A DNA stretch of 64,000 nucleotides from Sulfurospirillum halorespirans DSM 13726 (GTDB lineage: Bacteria > Campylobacterota > Campylobacteria > Campylobacterales > Sulfurospirillaceae): assembly GCF_001723605.1 (NCBI RefSeq), contig NZ_CP017111.1, forward strand, positions 2,418,001 through 2,482,000, written 5' to 3'. The notes under the pieces are model-generated. The model was not told where the DNA came from and did not search any database. It was given only the letters and a program-made list of their open reading frames with translations. Of this stretch, positions 44,702 through 53,947 are shown one piece after another. The position numbers and the translations under genes were made by a program. How positions within the stretch are numbered: position 1 is the first letter of the stretch; every line of letters begins with the position of its first letter.

Positions 44702-45718
44702 ATGATAAACTGCGAAAAAATAATTGATTCAATTAATGTGGGTATTTTAACGATTGATGCTGATCTTAAGATCTACTCTGTCAACAAATGGTTTGCCGTA
44801 CACAGCGACATTGACGCTGAACAGACCATCGGGAAAAATCTTCTTGATCTGTTCGAGCTCTCACCTGAGCACCTCAAATCTCTAAAACGCCATATCAAAG
44901 CGGCGCTCACACTGGGCGGTCCCTCTTTTTTTACAGCCGATGCAAATCACTATCTTTTTCCTATGAAAAACTCCACCACAACGAAATCCATTTTTGAGTT
45001 TATGCAGCAAGATATCACGATTATGCCTTACAATAGCGAGCAAAAGCAGGTCACTGTGCTTATTTACGACCAAACCAGTTTGATGGAAGAAAAAGCCAAA
45101 TGCAATAAAGAGAGTGAAGAGCTTGCCAATGCTAACAGGGTTGCGAATGCGACGATTCGCAAACTTGAAACGGCTAAAAATAAACTGTTGAAACAAAAAG
45201 AGATCATCTACAAGCAAGCGCATTATGACCACCTAACGTCCTTAGCCAACCGAACCTTGCTCACACAACGCATGCAACTTTTGATCGAAAACAACCAAAA
45301 CAGCGGTAAGAAATTTGGTGTTCTCTTTTTGGATCTGGATAATTTCAAAGAGATTAATGACACACTCGGACATGATGTGGGCGATATGATTTTGATTCAT
45401 GTAGCAAAAACGCTGCTGTTAGCCACGAGGAAGAGCGATACAGTTGCGCGTTTTGGAGGGGATGAGTTTATTATTTTAGTCGATGATATTGGCGAAGAGA
45501 ACAATCTCAATCACATCGCTAGCAAGCTGATTCAAGCCATCACCCAACCCATTCGCATTCGAAACTTCGATTTACATGTAACGACCAGTATTGGCATTAG
45601 CCTCTTCCCAAATCATGGTGTTGACTTTAACCAGCTTATCAAAAATGCCGACCTTGCCCTTTATGTTGCCAAAGCAGAAGGTCGAAATACCTACAAAATC
45701 CATCACCAATCCAAATAA
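44702..45718 (+). CDS. PAS-GGDEF diguanylate cyclase
   Basis: Cytoplasmic protein of 338 residues. A PAS domain fills about residues 1-125 (INVGILTIDADLKIYSVNKWF), a coiled coil follows at about 130-165, and a GGDEF domain occupies 170-335 with an intact active site GGDEF (252-256) and an inhibitory RxxD site RKSD (243-246) exactly five residues before it. It should make cyclic di-GMP and be product-inhibited. It forms a three-gene unit with the CheY-like and CheC-like proteins. A palindrome-family site at 45571 is read as Leu-His-Val. Confidence 0.94.
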   Translation: MINCEKIIDSINVGILTIDADLKIYSVNKWFAVHSDIDAEQTIGKNLLDLFELSPEHLKSLKRHIKAALTLGGPSFFTADANHYLFPMKNSTTTKSIFEFMQQDITIMPYNSEQKQVTVLIYDQTSLMEEKAKCNKESEELANANRVANATIRKLETAKNKLLKQKEIIYKQAHYDHLTSLANRTLLTQRMQLLIENNQNSGKKFGVLFLDLDNFKEINDTLGHDVGDMILIHVAKTLLLATRKSDTVARFGGDEFIILVDDIGEENNLNHIASKLIQAITQPIRIRNFDLHVTTSIGISLFPNHGVDFNQLIKNADLALYVAKAEGRNTYKIHHQSK

Positions 45719-45729
45719 ATAACAGCTCA

Positions 45730-45754
45730 GCTCATGCTCTTTAGGGGCATGAGC
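45730..45754 (+). terminator. Hairpin after the GGDEF gene
   Basis: A perfect 8-bp stem GCTCATGC/GCATGAGC with a 9-base loop, 11 bases after the stop codon. The following sequence has only a short T run further on, so efficiency is uncertain. Confidence 0.5.
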
Positions 45755-45777
45755 AAACCTGATTTTGCAAACACTCA

Positions 45778-45862
45778 AAGCACCAAAGGTGCGTGGGCAC
45801 TCTGCCCAAGTGTACCCAGTGTTAACGTAGTGTTTAAAGCTTTGCTTTAAACACGTGTCAAG
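45778..45862 (-). repeat. Dispersed intergenic repeat, inverted copy
   Basis: Read on the minus strand it gives TGACACG, a TTTAAAGCAAAGCTTTAAA hairpin, CTACGTTAACACTG, GGCAGAGTGCCCAC and the GCACC-TTT-GGTGC hairpin, the same order as the copies at 62025-62262. TTGCAAAAT follows a few bases beyond, as in the copy at window position 1. It fills the gap between the convergent GGDEF and response-regulator genes and may act as a terminator for either. Confidence 0.8.
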
Positions 45863-45877
45863 CGCTCTTGATAAAAC

Positions 45878-47170
45878 TCAAAAGAACTCTATATCATCAT
45901 CATGAGTTGGATCGAGGCTCTTCTCATCAAAAATGGCTTCTATTTGAATGCACGAACTCAAAAGGGATGAGTCAAGATAGTGAATATCGCGTGCCACTTG
46001 GGTTATAAACACATTTTCTCGCCATGAAGAGAGATCGTGCAGAAGATTGAGCAGCATGGCGGAGAGGCGTTTGGATTTGTCGGTATCAAATTGCTCTTCA
46101 GTGAGCGTTCCTAGAAAATCAATCAACGTCCTTACCGCAAAACCTAAATGCTCAAACTCCATCAATTCCGCTAAAATTTCGGCATACTCTTGGAAATTTT
46201 CATAAATAACCGATAAATTGCGCTTATTGGGCTCTTTTTCAAATACTAAAATAGCTTTGTCGGTATCGTCATTAATGATCTCTAAACCATCAATTTTTGA
46301 AAGAAAGGAGATCGCCGTAGAGTTGATATAATCCACAGCACTTTGCACGTTATCGTGCGTTTTAGAGAGGATTTTTTTGGTCTCATCACTCATCTCTACA
46401 CTACTTGAGGTTGTATCGCGCTTGATCTCTTTATCCAGCTGGAACGTGAGCATGTCATTGGAGAGAATATACTTGGCATTGGCAAAATGTTTGAGCAAAA
46501 TATTTTTAATGATATTGCCGTTTAGTGGCTTTACATGTAAAAGCATCATGTAGAGTTTTTCTTCGCTCTCCTCCATGACAATACTGCATTCGTATTCATG
46601 TTTTAACAGCCATAAACCAAAGCCATAAATAAGACGCACGCAGTCACTTAGATTGATAATATTTTTCTCACAATTGAGCCAATAGTCCCAAAACTGAGCC
46701 AATGCCTCTTCGTCATCAATACGAAAAGTAATGTTTCGGTGAAACACATGGGCATTAAAAGGATTCAGAGCACTTGAGAATTTATGAATCTGTTTATTGC
46801 GCAAGGCAATAATGCGTAAATACTGTCTGATACGTTGTAAAAAATGCTCGGCATTCAGCGGTTTGGTGAGGTAATCTTCTGCACCCAAAGAGAGCATTCT
46901 GTTTTTTGAGGTATCATCATCAAGGGCACTAAGGGCGATGATCATACTCTTTTTATTGACCTGTTTAATGAATTGCGTCGCCTCAAAACCATCTAAAACG
47001 GGCATCATAATGTCCATAAAAATCAGATCAAAATGGTTTTTAACACACATTTCTACGGCAACTTGCCCATCTTCAGCTTCAAAGATTTCGATGCCATCCA
47101 CCTCTTCAAGCAAAAGATTGAGCGTGAGCCTGTTATTATCATTATCGTCAACAATCAACACTTTATACAT
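45878..47170 (-). CDS. Response regulator with large unrecognised C-terminal region
   Basis: Protein of 430 residues. Residues 1-120 are a receiver domain with Asp8-Asp9, phosphorylatable Asp53 (FMDIMMPVLDG) and Lys in YLTKPLNAEHF. The remaining 300 residues are helical and match no output domain I can name; no HD, GGDEF or DNA-binding motif is seen. It ends THDDDIEFF, an acidic tail resembling those of the receptor and the kinase-like protein of the same cluster. It overlaps the PAS kinase gene by eight bases, so that kinase is its likely partner. A full palindrome copy lies at 46530. Confidence 0.85.
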   Translation of the reverse strand: MYKVLIVDDNDNNRLTLNLLLEEVDGIEIFEAEDGQVAVEMCVKNHFDLIFMDIMMPVLDGFEATQFIKQVNKKSMIIALSALDDDTSKNRMLSLGAEDYLTKPLNAEHFLQRIRQYLRIIALRNKQIHKFSSALNPFNAHVFHRNITFRIDDEEALAQFWDYWLNCEKNIINLSDCVRLIYGFGLWLLKHEYECSIVMEESEEKLYMMLLHVKPLNGNIIKNILLKHFANAKYILSNDMLTFQLDKEIKRDTTSSSVEMSDETKKILSKTHDNVQSAVDYINSTAISFLSKIDGLEIINDDTDKAILVFEKEPNKRNLSVIYENFQEYAEILAELMEFEHLGFAVRTLIDFLGTLTEEQFDTDKSKRLSAMLLNLLHDLSSWRENVFITQVARDIHYLDSSLLSSCIQIEAIFDEKSLDPTHDDDIEFF

Positions 47171-48686
47171 TTTTTTGCTCCTTTAATCTTTTGGTTAAAC
47201 TAAATTTTGCGCCACCTAACAAAGGGGAATCTTCGATTTTATACTCTAATTTCAATCCTTCGCATAAAAGCTTCACAAAATGAAGCCCAATGCCCGTTCC
47301 CTTTTTTTCAATAACACCCGTTCCTGACGCACTTTGAGTGTAGAGTTCAAACACCTCTTCTTTATCTTTAATCCCTTTGCCATCGTCTTGCACCACGATC
47401 TCTATTTTTTCACTATCGGATGCTAAAAAGACCTCAACAATCGAATTGCCATATTTAATCGCATTGGAGAGAATGTTTGAGAGAATTTGTTTAAAACGGT
47501 ACTCATCGCTCGTAATAAAAGGACCGCTTTCATCGCTTTGAAAAAACAGCATGCGTTTATGCTCAATTGCCAAGGCAGCATGCTTTTCAAGCACATCTAA
47601 AATAGCCTCTTTGACATTAAAAAGCGTCAAATTGTAGTGTAATTTCTGATGACGCAGTTTTCCAAGATCTAAGATATTGGTGACATTTTCGAGCATCGAA
47701 GAGGCACTTTTATAAATCTGCTCCAAAAGGTAAACACGCTTGGCTTTTGGCACTTCATCAATATTGGGCATGTGTTTATAGAGGTATTGCGAAAAGTTCA
47801 AAATGGCATTGAGGGGCGTTTTGAGTTCATGTGTAAAGAGCACCAAAAAAGCATCTTTGGCTTCGGCAAGCTGCTCTTGTTCCTGCGCCTTACGACTAAT
47901 CTCATTCGCTGCGCGTTCTTGTTGTAAAAAGTTGGTAATGTCATGGCGAATGGCAAGATACTGAAGAATTTTCCCGTTCGTTTGCTCTTTAAAAGGAATA
48001 ATAATGGTCTCCGCCCAAAAGTCACTGCCATCTTTGTTGCGATTGATAATCTGCGCACGCCAGACTTCACCTTGGGTGATCGTCTTCCACATGTCGCTAA
48101 AGACCTCAGGTGCCGTTTGTGGATGTTTAATAATGCGGTGATTTTGCCCCATTAACTCTTCACGTTCATAGCCTGTGACTTTCAAAAAATTATCATTCAT
48201 ATAGGTGATATTTCCATCAAGATCCGTTTGAGAGACAATCGAAAAATCAATCAATGTTTGAAAATAGTGACGCTCTGCAAGATAGCTATCATCTAAAAAC
48301 GTTTTGATGCACTCTTTAAAATGGTCCAACACAGCCTCACTTTCATGTTTCATACTCAAATATCGCTCGCATTTAAGCGCTAAAATTTCATCCAACATAC
48401 TCAATTGATCGGTTTGTAAAAAAAGAATTATTTTCACATGAGCATCACGTTCTCTGGCACGTTTCAATGCGGGAAGGTAGAGATGTTCGTTACGCGATGA
48501 GAGCGATCCAAAGATCAGATCGATCTTTTTTTCTTCCATCATCGTCTCAATTTCGCACGCAGAAATGTTTACATGTAAAGCATCGCACAGCTTCTTGGCT
48601 GCATTAACAAACACGGCATCGTAGGCTATTTCTCCGATCAGCAGTGCTGAAATGAGGCGAGGTTGATCCAAAAGGTGTGCAGCCAT
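47163..48686 (-). CDS. PAS-containing sensor histidine kinase
   Basis: Cytoplasmic kinase of 507 residues without membrane helices. Residues 1-130 resemble a receiver-like fold lacking the acidic pocket. A PAS domain at about 140-260 (DLDGNITYMNDNFLKVTGYEREEL) is followed by a PAC segment (IRHDITNFLQQE). The dimerisation domain has phospho-acceptor His286 (FTHELKTPLNAIL), and the ATPase domain has NILSNAIKYG and GTGIGLHFVKLL. It lies 10 bases after cheB and overlaps the response-regulator gene. A full palindrome copy at 48568 is read as Leu-His-Val. Confidence 0.92.
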   Translation of the reverse strand: MAAHLLDQPRLISALLIGEIAYDAVFVNAAKKLCDALHVNISACEIETMMEEKKIDLIFGSLSSRNEHLYLPALKRARERDAHVKIILFLQTDQLSMLDEILALKCERYLSMKHESEAVLDHFKECIKTFLDDSYLAERHYFQTLIDFSIVSQTDLDGNITYMNDNFLKVTGYEREELMGQNHRIIKHPQTAPEVFSDMWKTITQGEVWRAQIINRNKDGSDFWAETIIIPFKEQTNGKILQYLAIRHDITNFLQQERAANEISRKAQEQEQLAEAKDAFLVLFTHELKTPLNAILNFSQYLYKHMPNIDEVPKAKRVYLLEQIYKSASSMLENVTNILDLGKLRHQKLHYNLTLFNVKEAILDVLEKHAALAIEHKRMLFFQSDESGPFITSDEYRFKQILSNILSNAIKYGNSIVEVFLASDSEKIEIVVQDDGKGIKDKEEVFELYTQSASGTGVIEKKGTGIGLHFVKLLCEGLKLEYKIEDSPLLGGAKFSLTKRLKEQKNV

Positions 48687-48696
48687 TTTTCTCTCC

Positions 48697-49719
48697 TTAC
48701 ACTAACATTTTGACAATAGCATGCGCGATCTCAGGAAGCGGTAAAACCTCATCCACACCACCCAACTTAACCGACTCTTTGGGCATGCCATACACCACGC
48801 AACTCTCTTCATTTTGTGCAATGGTTTTAGCCCCTGCTTCGTGCATGTGAAACAACCCTCGTGCACCATCACTTCCCATTCCCGTCAAAATCACGCCAAT
48901 CGCGTTGCTTCCTGCCACTTTGGAAACGGAGTTAAACAACACATCCACACTCGGACAATGCCCACTGACCTTAGCTCCCAGTCCAATTTCAATAAAATAA
49001 CTCGCCCCTGAGCGTCTTAACACCATGTGTTTTCCACCTTGAGCGATGTACACGGTTCCCGTTTGCAAAAACTCCCCATGACGTGCCATTTTAACATCCA
49101 GTACGCAGAGTTGATTCAGCCGCATCGCAAACGATTCTAAAAAACTGTGGGGCATGTGCTGTACCACTAAAACCGCAGGCGAAGTGGAAGGAAGTCCTCC
49201 AAGAACGACTTTAAGCGCCTCCGTTCCACCCGTACTCGCCCCGATAACAATCACTTTATGCGTTGTCTCCGAAAGGCTCGTATGATGCGGGTTCACTTTC
49301 ATCATGGGAATCTTTTTTTGCACGCGTGCATGCGAGGCATTGACTACTTTTTGAATCAACTCCTCTTTAATCTCCTCTTTACCATCGTAAATATGCGAAT
49401 GGGGTTTTGTCACATAATCGATCGCACCTGCTTCCAGTGCGTCCAAAGTGGTATTGGCACTGTTGCGCGTCAGCGAAGAGACCATGACGACGGGGGTGGG
49501 ATAGTGCAACATCAGCTTTTGCAAAAAGGTCACACCATCCATGCGTGGCATCTCAACATCCAAGCAAATGACGTCAGGTTTAAGCTCCACAATCATATCG
49601 CGCGCAATGTACGCATCCGCAGCCAATCCCACCACTTTAAGCCTAGCATCGCTCTCTAGGATTTCTCGTAAAATGTGGCGGGCTGTGGCGCTGTCATCCA
49701 CAATTAAAACACGGATCAT
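48697..49719 (-). CDS. cheB: Chemotaxis response regulator and methylesterase CheB
   Basis: Two-domain enzyme of 340 residues that demethylates or deamidates receptors. The receiver domain has Asp54 (CLDVEMPRMDG). The methylesterase has the catalytic Ser162 in GASTGGTEAL, His188 in VVQHMP, and the GMGSDGARG segment with the catalytic Asp. The presence of a receiver domain distinguishes it from the truncated CheB of C. jejuni. It overlaps cheD by four bases. Confidence 0.96.
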   Translation of the reverse strand: MIRVLIVDDSATARHILREILESDARLKVVGLAADAYIARDMIVELKPDVICLDVEMPRMDGVTFLQKLMLHYPTPVVMVSSLTRNSANTTLDALEAGAIDYVTKPHSHIYDGKEEIKEELIQKVVNASHARVQKKIPMMKVNPHHTSLSETTHKVIVIGASTGGTEALKVVLGGLPSTSPAVLVVQHMPHSFLESFAMRLNQLCVLDVKMARHGEFLQTGTVYIAQGGKHMVLRRSGASYFIEIGLGAKVSGHCPSVDVLFNSVSKVAGSNAIGVILTGMGSDGARGLFHMHEAGAKTIAQNEESCVVYGMPKESVKLGGVDEVLPLPEIAHAIVKMLV

Positions 49720-50183
49720 TCCATGATCTCGTTTTGCACATATTTTAAGATAATGCGATTCGCATCGCTGATCATCATAATCCGTCTGCCATTATTGCCA
49801 CCCGTATCTTCGGCTCTGATGGGGATGCTGTAGTGTCTTAAGATCTCTTTGGCAATCAGAACATTTTTCTGCCCGATGAGTTGACCTTCCGAATTGGTAC
49901 GGTGAATGTTCGCCCCTCCAAAGATTTTCGCCTCCATGTTGCGCCGCAGACAGCCTATATTTTCCATATTTTCAATCAGTTTTGGAATCGCGACATTGCC
50001 GTATTTTGGACTCTCCAGTCCATTGCCATTCCACAGTGCTAACAAGTAGTGATTCATCCCACCAATGAGTTCGACTTTGTCGTACAGGCACACACTCACG
50101 CATGAACCCAGCACGGTGACAATCTCGGTAGGTTTAATGCCCACAAAAATTTCTCCAACATGGATAAATTTACGAGGCAGCAT
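49716..50183 (-). CDS. cheD: Chemoreceptor glutamine deamidase CheD
   Basis: Enzyme of 155 residues that deamidates receptor glutamines and often cooperates with CheC. Catalytic Cys28 lies in VLGSCVSVCLYD and His45 in GGMNHYLLAL. The ATG at 50183 overlaps the stop of the kinase-like gene (TGATG); a TTG just before it is not needed. A CheC-like gene is encoded 5 kb away at 44100, on the other strand. Confidence 0.95.
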   Translation of the reverse strand: MLPRKFIHVGEIFVGIKPTEIVTVLGSCVSVCLYDKVELIGGMNHYLLALWNGNGLESPKYGNVAIPKLIENMENIGCLRRNMEAKIFGGANIHRTNSEGQLIGQKNVLIAKEILRHYSIPIRAEDTGGNNGRRIMMISDANRIILKYVQNEIME

Positions 50184-51094
50184 CAAAACTCTTTCATCTC
50201 TTGCGTATCGTCAAACATAAATTCATTCGCACTCTCACTCATCAACGCCTCCGCCTTGGAGGTATCTTGAAGTTTAAGGCAAAGATTAAACTGTGTTAAA
50301 TTCTCGTTTGAGCTGTAGGTCACCTCTCCGTCGAGGGATTCCACCAGCGCATTGACGATGCTAAGCCCAAGACCTAGTCCATCGATGGATGTCCTTGCTT
50401 TGCTCGCATGCACACCTACTTTTTTAAACCGACTAAAGAGTTCTTTATTAGGATCTTTGATAATAACATCCCCCGTATTGGCGATGCTGATAAGCAGATG
50501 ATCGTCTTCTATCCGTGCGCTTATCCTGACATTGTGTGTTGGAAAAGAGTATTCACACGCATTGGAAATGAGGTTGGCAAAAATGGTGTGCAGTTTTTTG
50601 GCATCGCTGACGATCAAACGATCCAGTTCAATGTCTGAGCTAAAGTGAAGCTCTTTTTCCTCAATCAGATACGCAAACGCCTCTTTTGCTTCTTCGATAA
50701 TCAAGCGCAAATCAATTTCACTCCAGTAATTGGCGATTTCTCCTGCTTCAATCTCAGCTGCGGTGAAAATGTTGTTGAGCTGAAAATCAAGCTTGCGAAG
50801 CTCCATATCCAAAAGAAGTTTCATCGTCTGTGTCTTAGGCGAATCCTCATTTTTGCGCATCATCGAAGAGAGATTGAGCAGAGAACTGAGAGGATTATTA
50901 AAGACATTTTTGATTAAAGAGAGAAACTCTCCTTTGATGGAATCATGCTCTTTGAGTTTTTCATTGAGCACATAAAGCTTTTTCGTTAAAAATTCCATCT
51001 CTTCAAGCGTACTGTTTTTTTGATCAAAGCGTCGTTTGACCTCTTCAAGTAAAACCGTATCACTGACATCCTCAAAATTTCGTTTCATACTCAT
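50183..51094 (-). CDS. Histidine-kinase-like protein lacking the phospho-acceptor histidine
   Basis: Cytoplasmic protein of 303 residues with a coiled coil (about 20-55), a helical-hairpin dimerisation region and a full GHKL ATPase domain (FANLISNACEYSF; GLGLGLSIVNAL). In the H-box, the pattern H-E-x-x-x-P-L is replaced by N-V-F-N-N-P-L with Asn63 at the His place, so autophosphorylation there is not expected. The protein ends DDTQEMKEF, like the receptor tail of this cluster. ATG 51094 is chosen (AAAGG seven bases upstream); an earlier frame overlaps cheR. It lies between cheR and cheD, both overlapping or adjacent. Confidence 0.82.
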   Translation of the reverse strand: MSMKRNFEDVSDTVLLEEVKRRFDQKNSTLEEMEFLTKKLYVLNEKLKEHDSIKGEFLSLIKNVFNNPLSSLLNLSSMMRKNEDSPKTQTMKLLLDMELRKLDFQLNNIFTAAEIEAGEIANYWSEIDLRLIIEEAKEAFAYLIEEKELHFSSDIELDRLIVSDAKKLHTIFANLISNACEYSFPTHNVRISARIEDDHLLISIANTGDVIIKDPNKELFSRFKKVGVHASKARTSIDGLGLGLSIVNALVESLDGEVTYSSNENLTQFNLCLKLQDTSKAEALMSESANEFMFDDTQEMKEF

Positions 51095-51095
51095 A

Positions 51096-51926
51096 TTAAG
51101 CCTTTTGATAAATTGAAGCACTCTTCGATCTAAAATCTTTTTTCATATCCGTAAGCGCTTCGGAACTTCCTATAAAAAGATACCCATTTTTTGGCAAAAT
51201 CGTGTAAAATCGATCCACAAGTGCACTTTGGGTTGATTTGTCAAAATAGATCATCACGTTACGGCAAAAAATAATGTTAAGGGCTTTCGCATCAAAAAGT
51301 GAATAATCCCCCGTAACGAGGTTAAATTCTCGAAACAAAATTCTCTGTTTCACTGCGTCACGAATGCGGTAAAACGCTTCACCTTCGACCATTTCCGTGC
51401 TAAAGTATTTGCGCAAATAGAGCTCGTTTAAAGAGAGAATGGCTTTTTGACTGTAAAGACCATTCATCGCTATTTTTAACACTTTTGATGAAACATCGGT
51501 TGCTAGAATCTTTATATCATACTGCGTATAATTGGGAAGATGTTCCATAAGAAACATCGCAATACTGTATGGCTCTTCGCCACTTGAGCACGCTGCAGAC
51601 CAGATGCGAAGTTTGCCACCTGAGCGCTCTATAATGGAAGGAAGTTCTCTTTTTAAAAACTCCCACTGTTTTGCTTCTCTAAAAAACGAGGTCACATTGG
51701 TCGAAATAAGCGAAGAGAGATACTCTAGCTCGCCTCTTTTTTTATCGGCGACTAAATAGTCATAATACGCCCCAAAGCTCGAAAGTCCTAATTGCTTGAC
51801 CCGTTTGGCGAGTCTCGCTTGCACCAGATAAATCTTATGATCGCCTAAACTAATGCCGATGTGTTGGTAGATGTATGCCTGTAAAAGCGCAAACTCTTTA
51901 CGCCTTAAAACGAGCCGTTCAACCAT
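51096..51926 (-). CDS. cheR: Chemotaxis protein methyltransferase CheR
   Basis: S-adenosylmethionine-dependent enzyme of 276 residues that methylates receptor glutamates. A helical N-terminal domain (about 1-75) with TNVTSFFREAKQWEFL is followed by the methyltransferase core with IWSAACSSGEEPYSIAM and the NIIFCRNVMIYFD motif. The start shares one base with the cheA stop. No TPR or other extension is present. Confidence 0.96.
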   Translation of the reverse strand: MVERLVLRRKEFALLQAYIYQHIGISLGDHKIYLVQARLAKRVKQLGLSSFGAYYDYLVADKKRGELEYLSSLISTNVTSFFREAKQWEFLKRELPSIIERSGGKLRIWSAACSSGEEPYSIAMFLMEHLPNYTQYDIKILATDVSSKVLKIAMNGLYSQKAILSLNELYLRKYFSTEMVEGEAFYRIRDAVKQRILFREFNLVTGDYSLFDAKALNIIFCRNVMIYFDKSTQSALVDRFYTILPKNGYLFIGSSEALTDMKKDFRSKSASIYQKA

Positions 51927-53947
51927 CAGTACAACTCTTCAACGTTTAAGATGAGCGCTATTTCGCCATTGCCCATCACAGCACCTCCACTGACTCCCTC
52001 TGTTTTGGCTAAAAATCCACCCAATGTTTTAATGACCACTTGCTGTCTGCCCACCAATTCATCCACCAAAAGTGCAAATTTACCCCGCGCATTTTCAATG
52101 CAAACCAGCGTACACTCCCAAGGATTTGGCATGCCATCATCCAATTCAAGCACACGAGAAAGGCGCACAATCGGCAAAAGTTCGGAACGCAACTGCACAA
52201 ATTCCTCTTTGCCGCCTGCACTGTGCACGCTCGTCTCTTTGGGTCTAAAAGACTCGGTGATGCACAGCGTTGGGATAATAAAAATCTTCTCGTTGGAGCG
52301 GACAATCATTCCATCAATAATCGCAAGTGTGAGAGGTAAAACGATGGAAAACGTCGTTCCTTTTCCCTCTTCTGAGCTAATATCAACTTTCCCGCGCACC
52401 ACTTCAATGGCTGTTTTAACCACATCAAGCCCAACACCGCGCCCCGAAATGTCGCTGATAACATCGGCAGTCGAAAACCCTGGTTGCATGATGAGGGCGT
52501 AAATTTGGGCATCGCTGAGCTCTTCATCTTTTGACACAAGCCCACGCTCTAGCGCTTTGTGATAAACTTTGGCTTTGTTGATGCCTCGTCCATCATCTTT
52601 CACTTCAATGATGATAGTGCCCCCTCGATGGTAAGCGCGAAGGTTCACCATGCCCTCTTCGCTTTTACCTGCTTTGAGGCGCTCTTCCACACTGCTTTCG
52701 ATGCCATGATCGATGGCATTACGAATGATATGCACCAAAGGATCCGAAAGCGCTTCCACCATCGTTTTATCGATCTCGGTCTCTTCACCCTCAAGCATCA
52801 GATGAATCGGTTTATTGACCTTTTTAGAAGAGTCCCGCACCACACGTTTCATCTTATCAAACGTGTCACGAATCGGAATCATCCGCAAACTCATCACACG
52901 GTTTTGAATGAGGCGCGTGATCTTGGAGAGGTTTTCAATTGTTTTGGTCACCTCAGCATCGGCAATTGCTTTAATTTTCGTATTTTCACCCAGATAATTT
53001 TGGGCAATCACAAGCTCGCCAATAGAATCAAAGAGTTCATCCAGTTTCAGAGCATCGATCTTGAGGAAGTTTTTAGAAACAACGGTACTTCGTTTGATCT
53101 CCTCTTTCTCTTCAGGCAAAACCACACTTTTAGATGCCTCAACACTCTGGGGCGCAACTGCTTTGGCGTGGATTTCTTCCACTACGTACTCATTCTCTTC
53201 TAAAAAAGCAAAAATATCTGCAATGCTTTCAGCCTCTTTTTCACTCGCGAGATACAGAGTCACTTCTTGAATAGCGTTACGCTCAACATCGAAAAGTTCT
53301 TCAGCACTATACTCAGGCACTCGCCAAAATGAGGCTAAAATTCTCCCTACATGTAAAAGGTTTTTGAAGTATAAAAAATGGTCAAATCCGCGCAGGTAAA
53401 TATCTTCATCAAAGCGCAAAATGATCTTAAAAAGGGTTTCATTCGGGCGCAGTTCTACTAAAAAATCTTCACTGACTGCGCTGGGAACTTGAAAAAAAGC
53501 ATCATTGCCAAACTCCAAAGAGAGGTCATTATTGGAGCTCTCTTCAGGGGCTTTAATGTCGTTTACATGTAAAAGAATTTGCTGAATCTTTGCGAGGCAT
53601 GGCGTGTACTCCACAGGCAATTTTTCGCTCTCATCCACCTCACACAGCAGTGTCTCTTTGATGACATTGACACTCTCTAAAAAAAGGTCCACATCCACAC
53701 TGCTCGGCGTTACATCGCTGTTTCTAAAGTAGTCAAGGACATCTTCAAAATGGTGAACAAACTCTCCAAGTCGCGCAAAATTAAACGCATTGGCACTGCC
53801 TTTGAGGGTATGGACACCTCTGAAAATTTCATTGAGCAGTGCTTTATCATTCGGCGATTCTTCATAATTGATAATATCGACATCCATCTTTTCGATGATC
53901 TCGTTTGCCTCTTCGATGAAGATTTGTCTTAGTTTTTCTCTACTCAT
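51926..53947 (-). CDS. cheA: Chemotaxis histidine kinase CheA, without receiver domain
   Basis: Central kinase of 673 residues. The HPt domain carries His46 (GVHTLKGSANAF). A middle region follows (about 130-285), then the dimerisation domain (about 290-355), the ATPase domain (DPLVHIIRNAIDHGIE, GRGVGLDVV) and a C-terminal CheW-like domain ending LILNVEELY. It lacks the C-terminal receiver that Campylobacter CheA carries, and with the CheB and CheD present marks this as a separate accessory system. Palindrome-family sites at 53348 and 53562 encode Leu-His-Val. It overlaps the STAS-like gene by eight bases. Confidence 0.96.
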   Translation of the reverse strand: MSREKLRQIFIEEANEIIEKMDVDIINYEESPNDKALLNEIFRGVHTLKGSANAFNFARLGEFVHHFEDVLDYFRNSDVTPSSVDVDLFLESVNVIKETLLCEVDESEKLPVEYTPCLAKIQQILLHVNDIKAPEESSNNDLSLEFGNDAFFQVPSAVSEDFLVELRPNETLFKIILRFDEDIYLRGFDHFLYFKNLLHVGRILASFWRVPEYSAEELFDVERNAIQEVTLYLASEKEAESIADIFAFLEENEYVVEEIHAKAVAPQSVEASKSVVLPEEKEEIKRSTVVSKNFLKIDALKLDELFDSIGELVIAQNYLGENTKIKAIADAEVTKTIENLSKITRLIQNRVMSLRMIPIRDTFDKMKRVVRDSSKKVNKPIHLMLEGEETEIDKTMVEALSDPLVHIIRNAIDHGIESSVEERLKAGKSEEGMVNLRAYHRGGTIIIEVKDDGRGINKAKVYHKALERGLVSKDEELSDAQIYALIMQPGFSTADVISDISGRGVGLDVVKTAIEVVRGKVDISSEEGKGTTFSIVLPLTLAIIDGMIVRSNEKIFIIPTLCITESFRPKETSVHSAGGKEEFVQLRSELLPIVRLSRVLELDDGMPNPWECTLVCIENARGKFALLVDELVGRQQVVIKTLGGFLAKTEGVSGGAVMGNGEIALILNVEELY

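Noticed and set aside
52559-53203. Antisense open frame of 214 codons opposite cheA
   Set aside because: Shadow of cheA; rich in His/Phe/Arg, with no family resemblance or start signal. The same holds for the 183-codon frame at 51951-52502.
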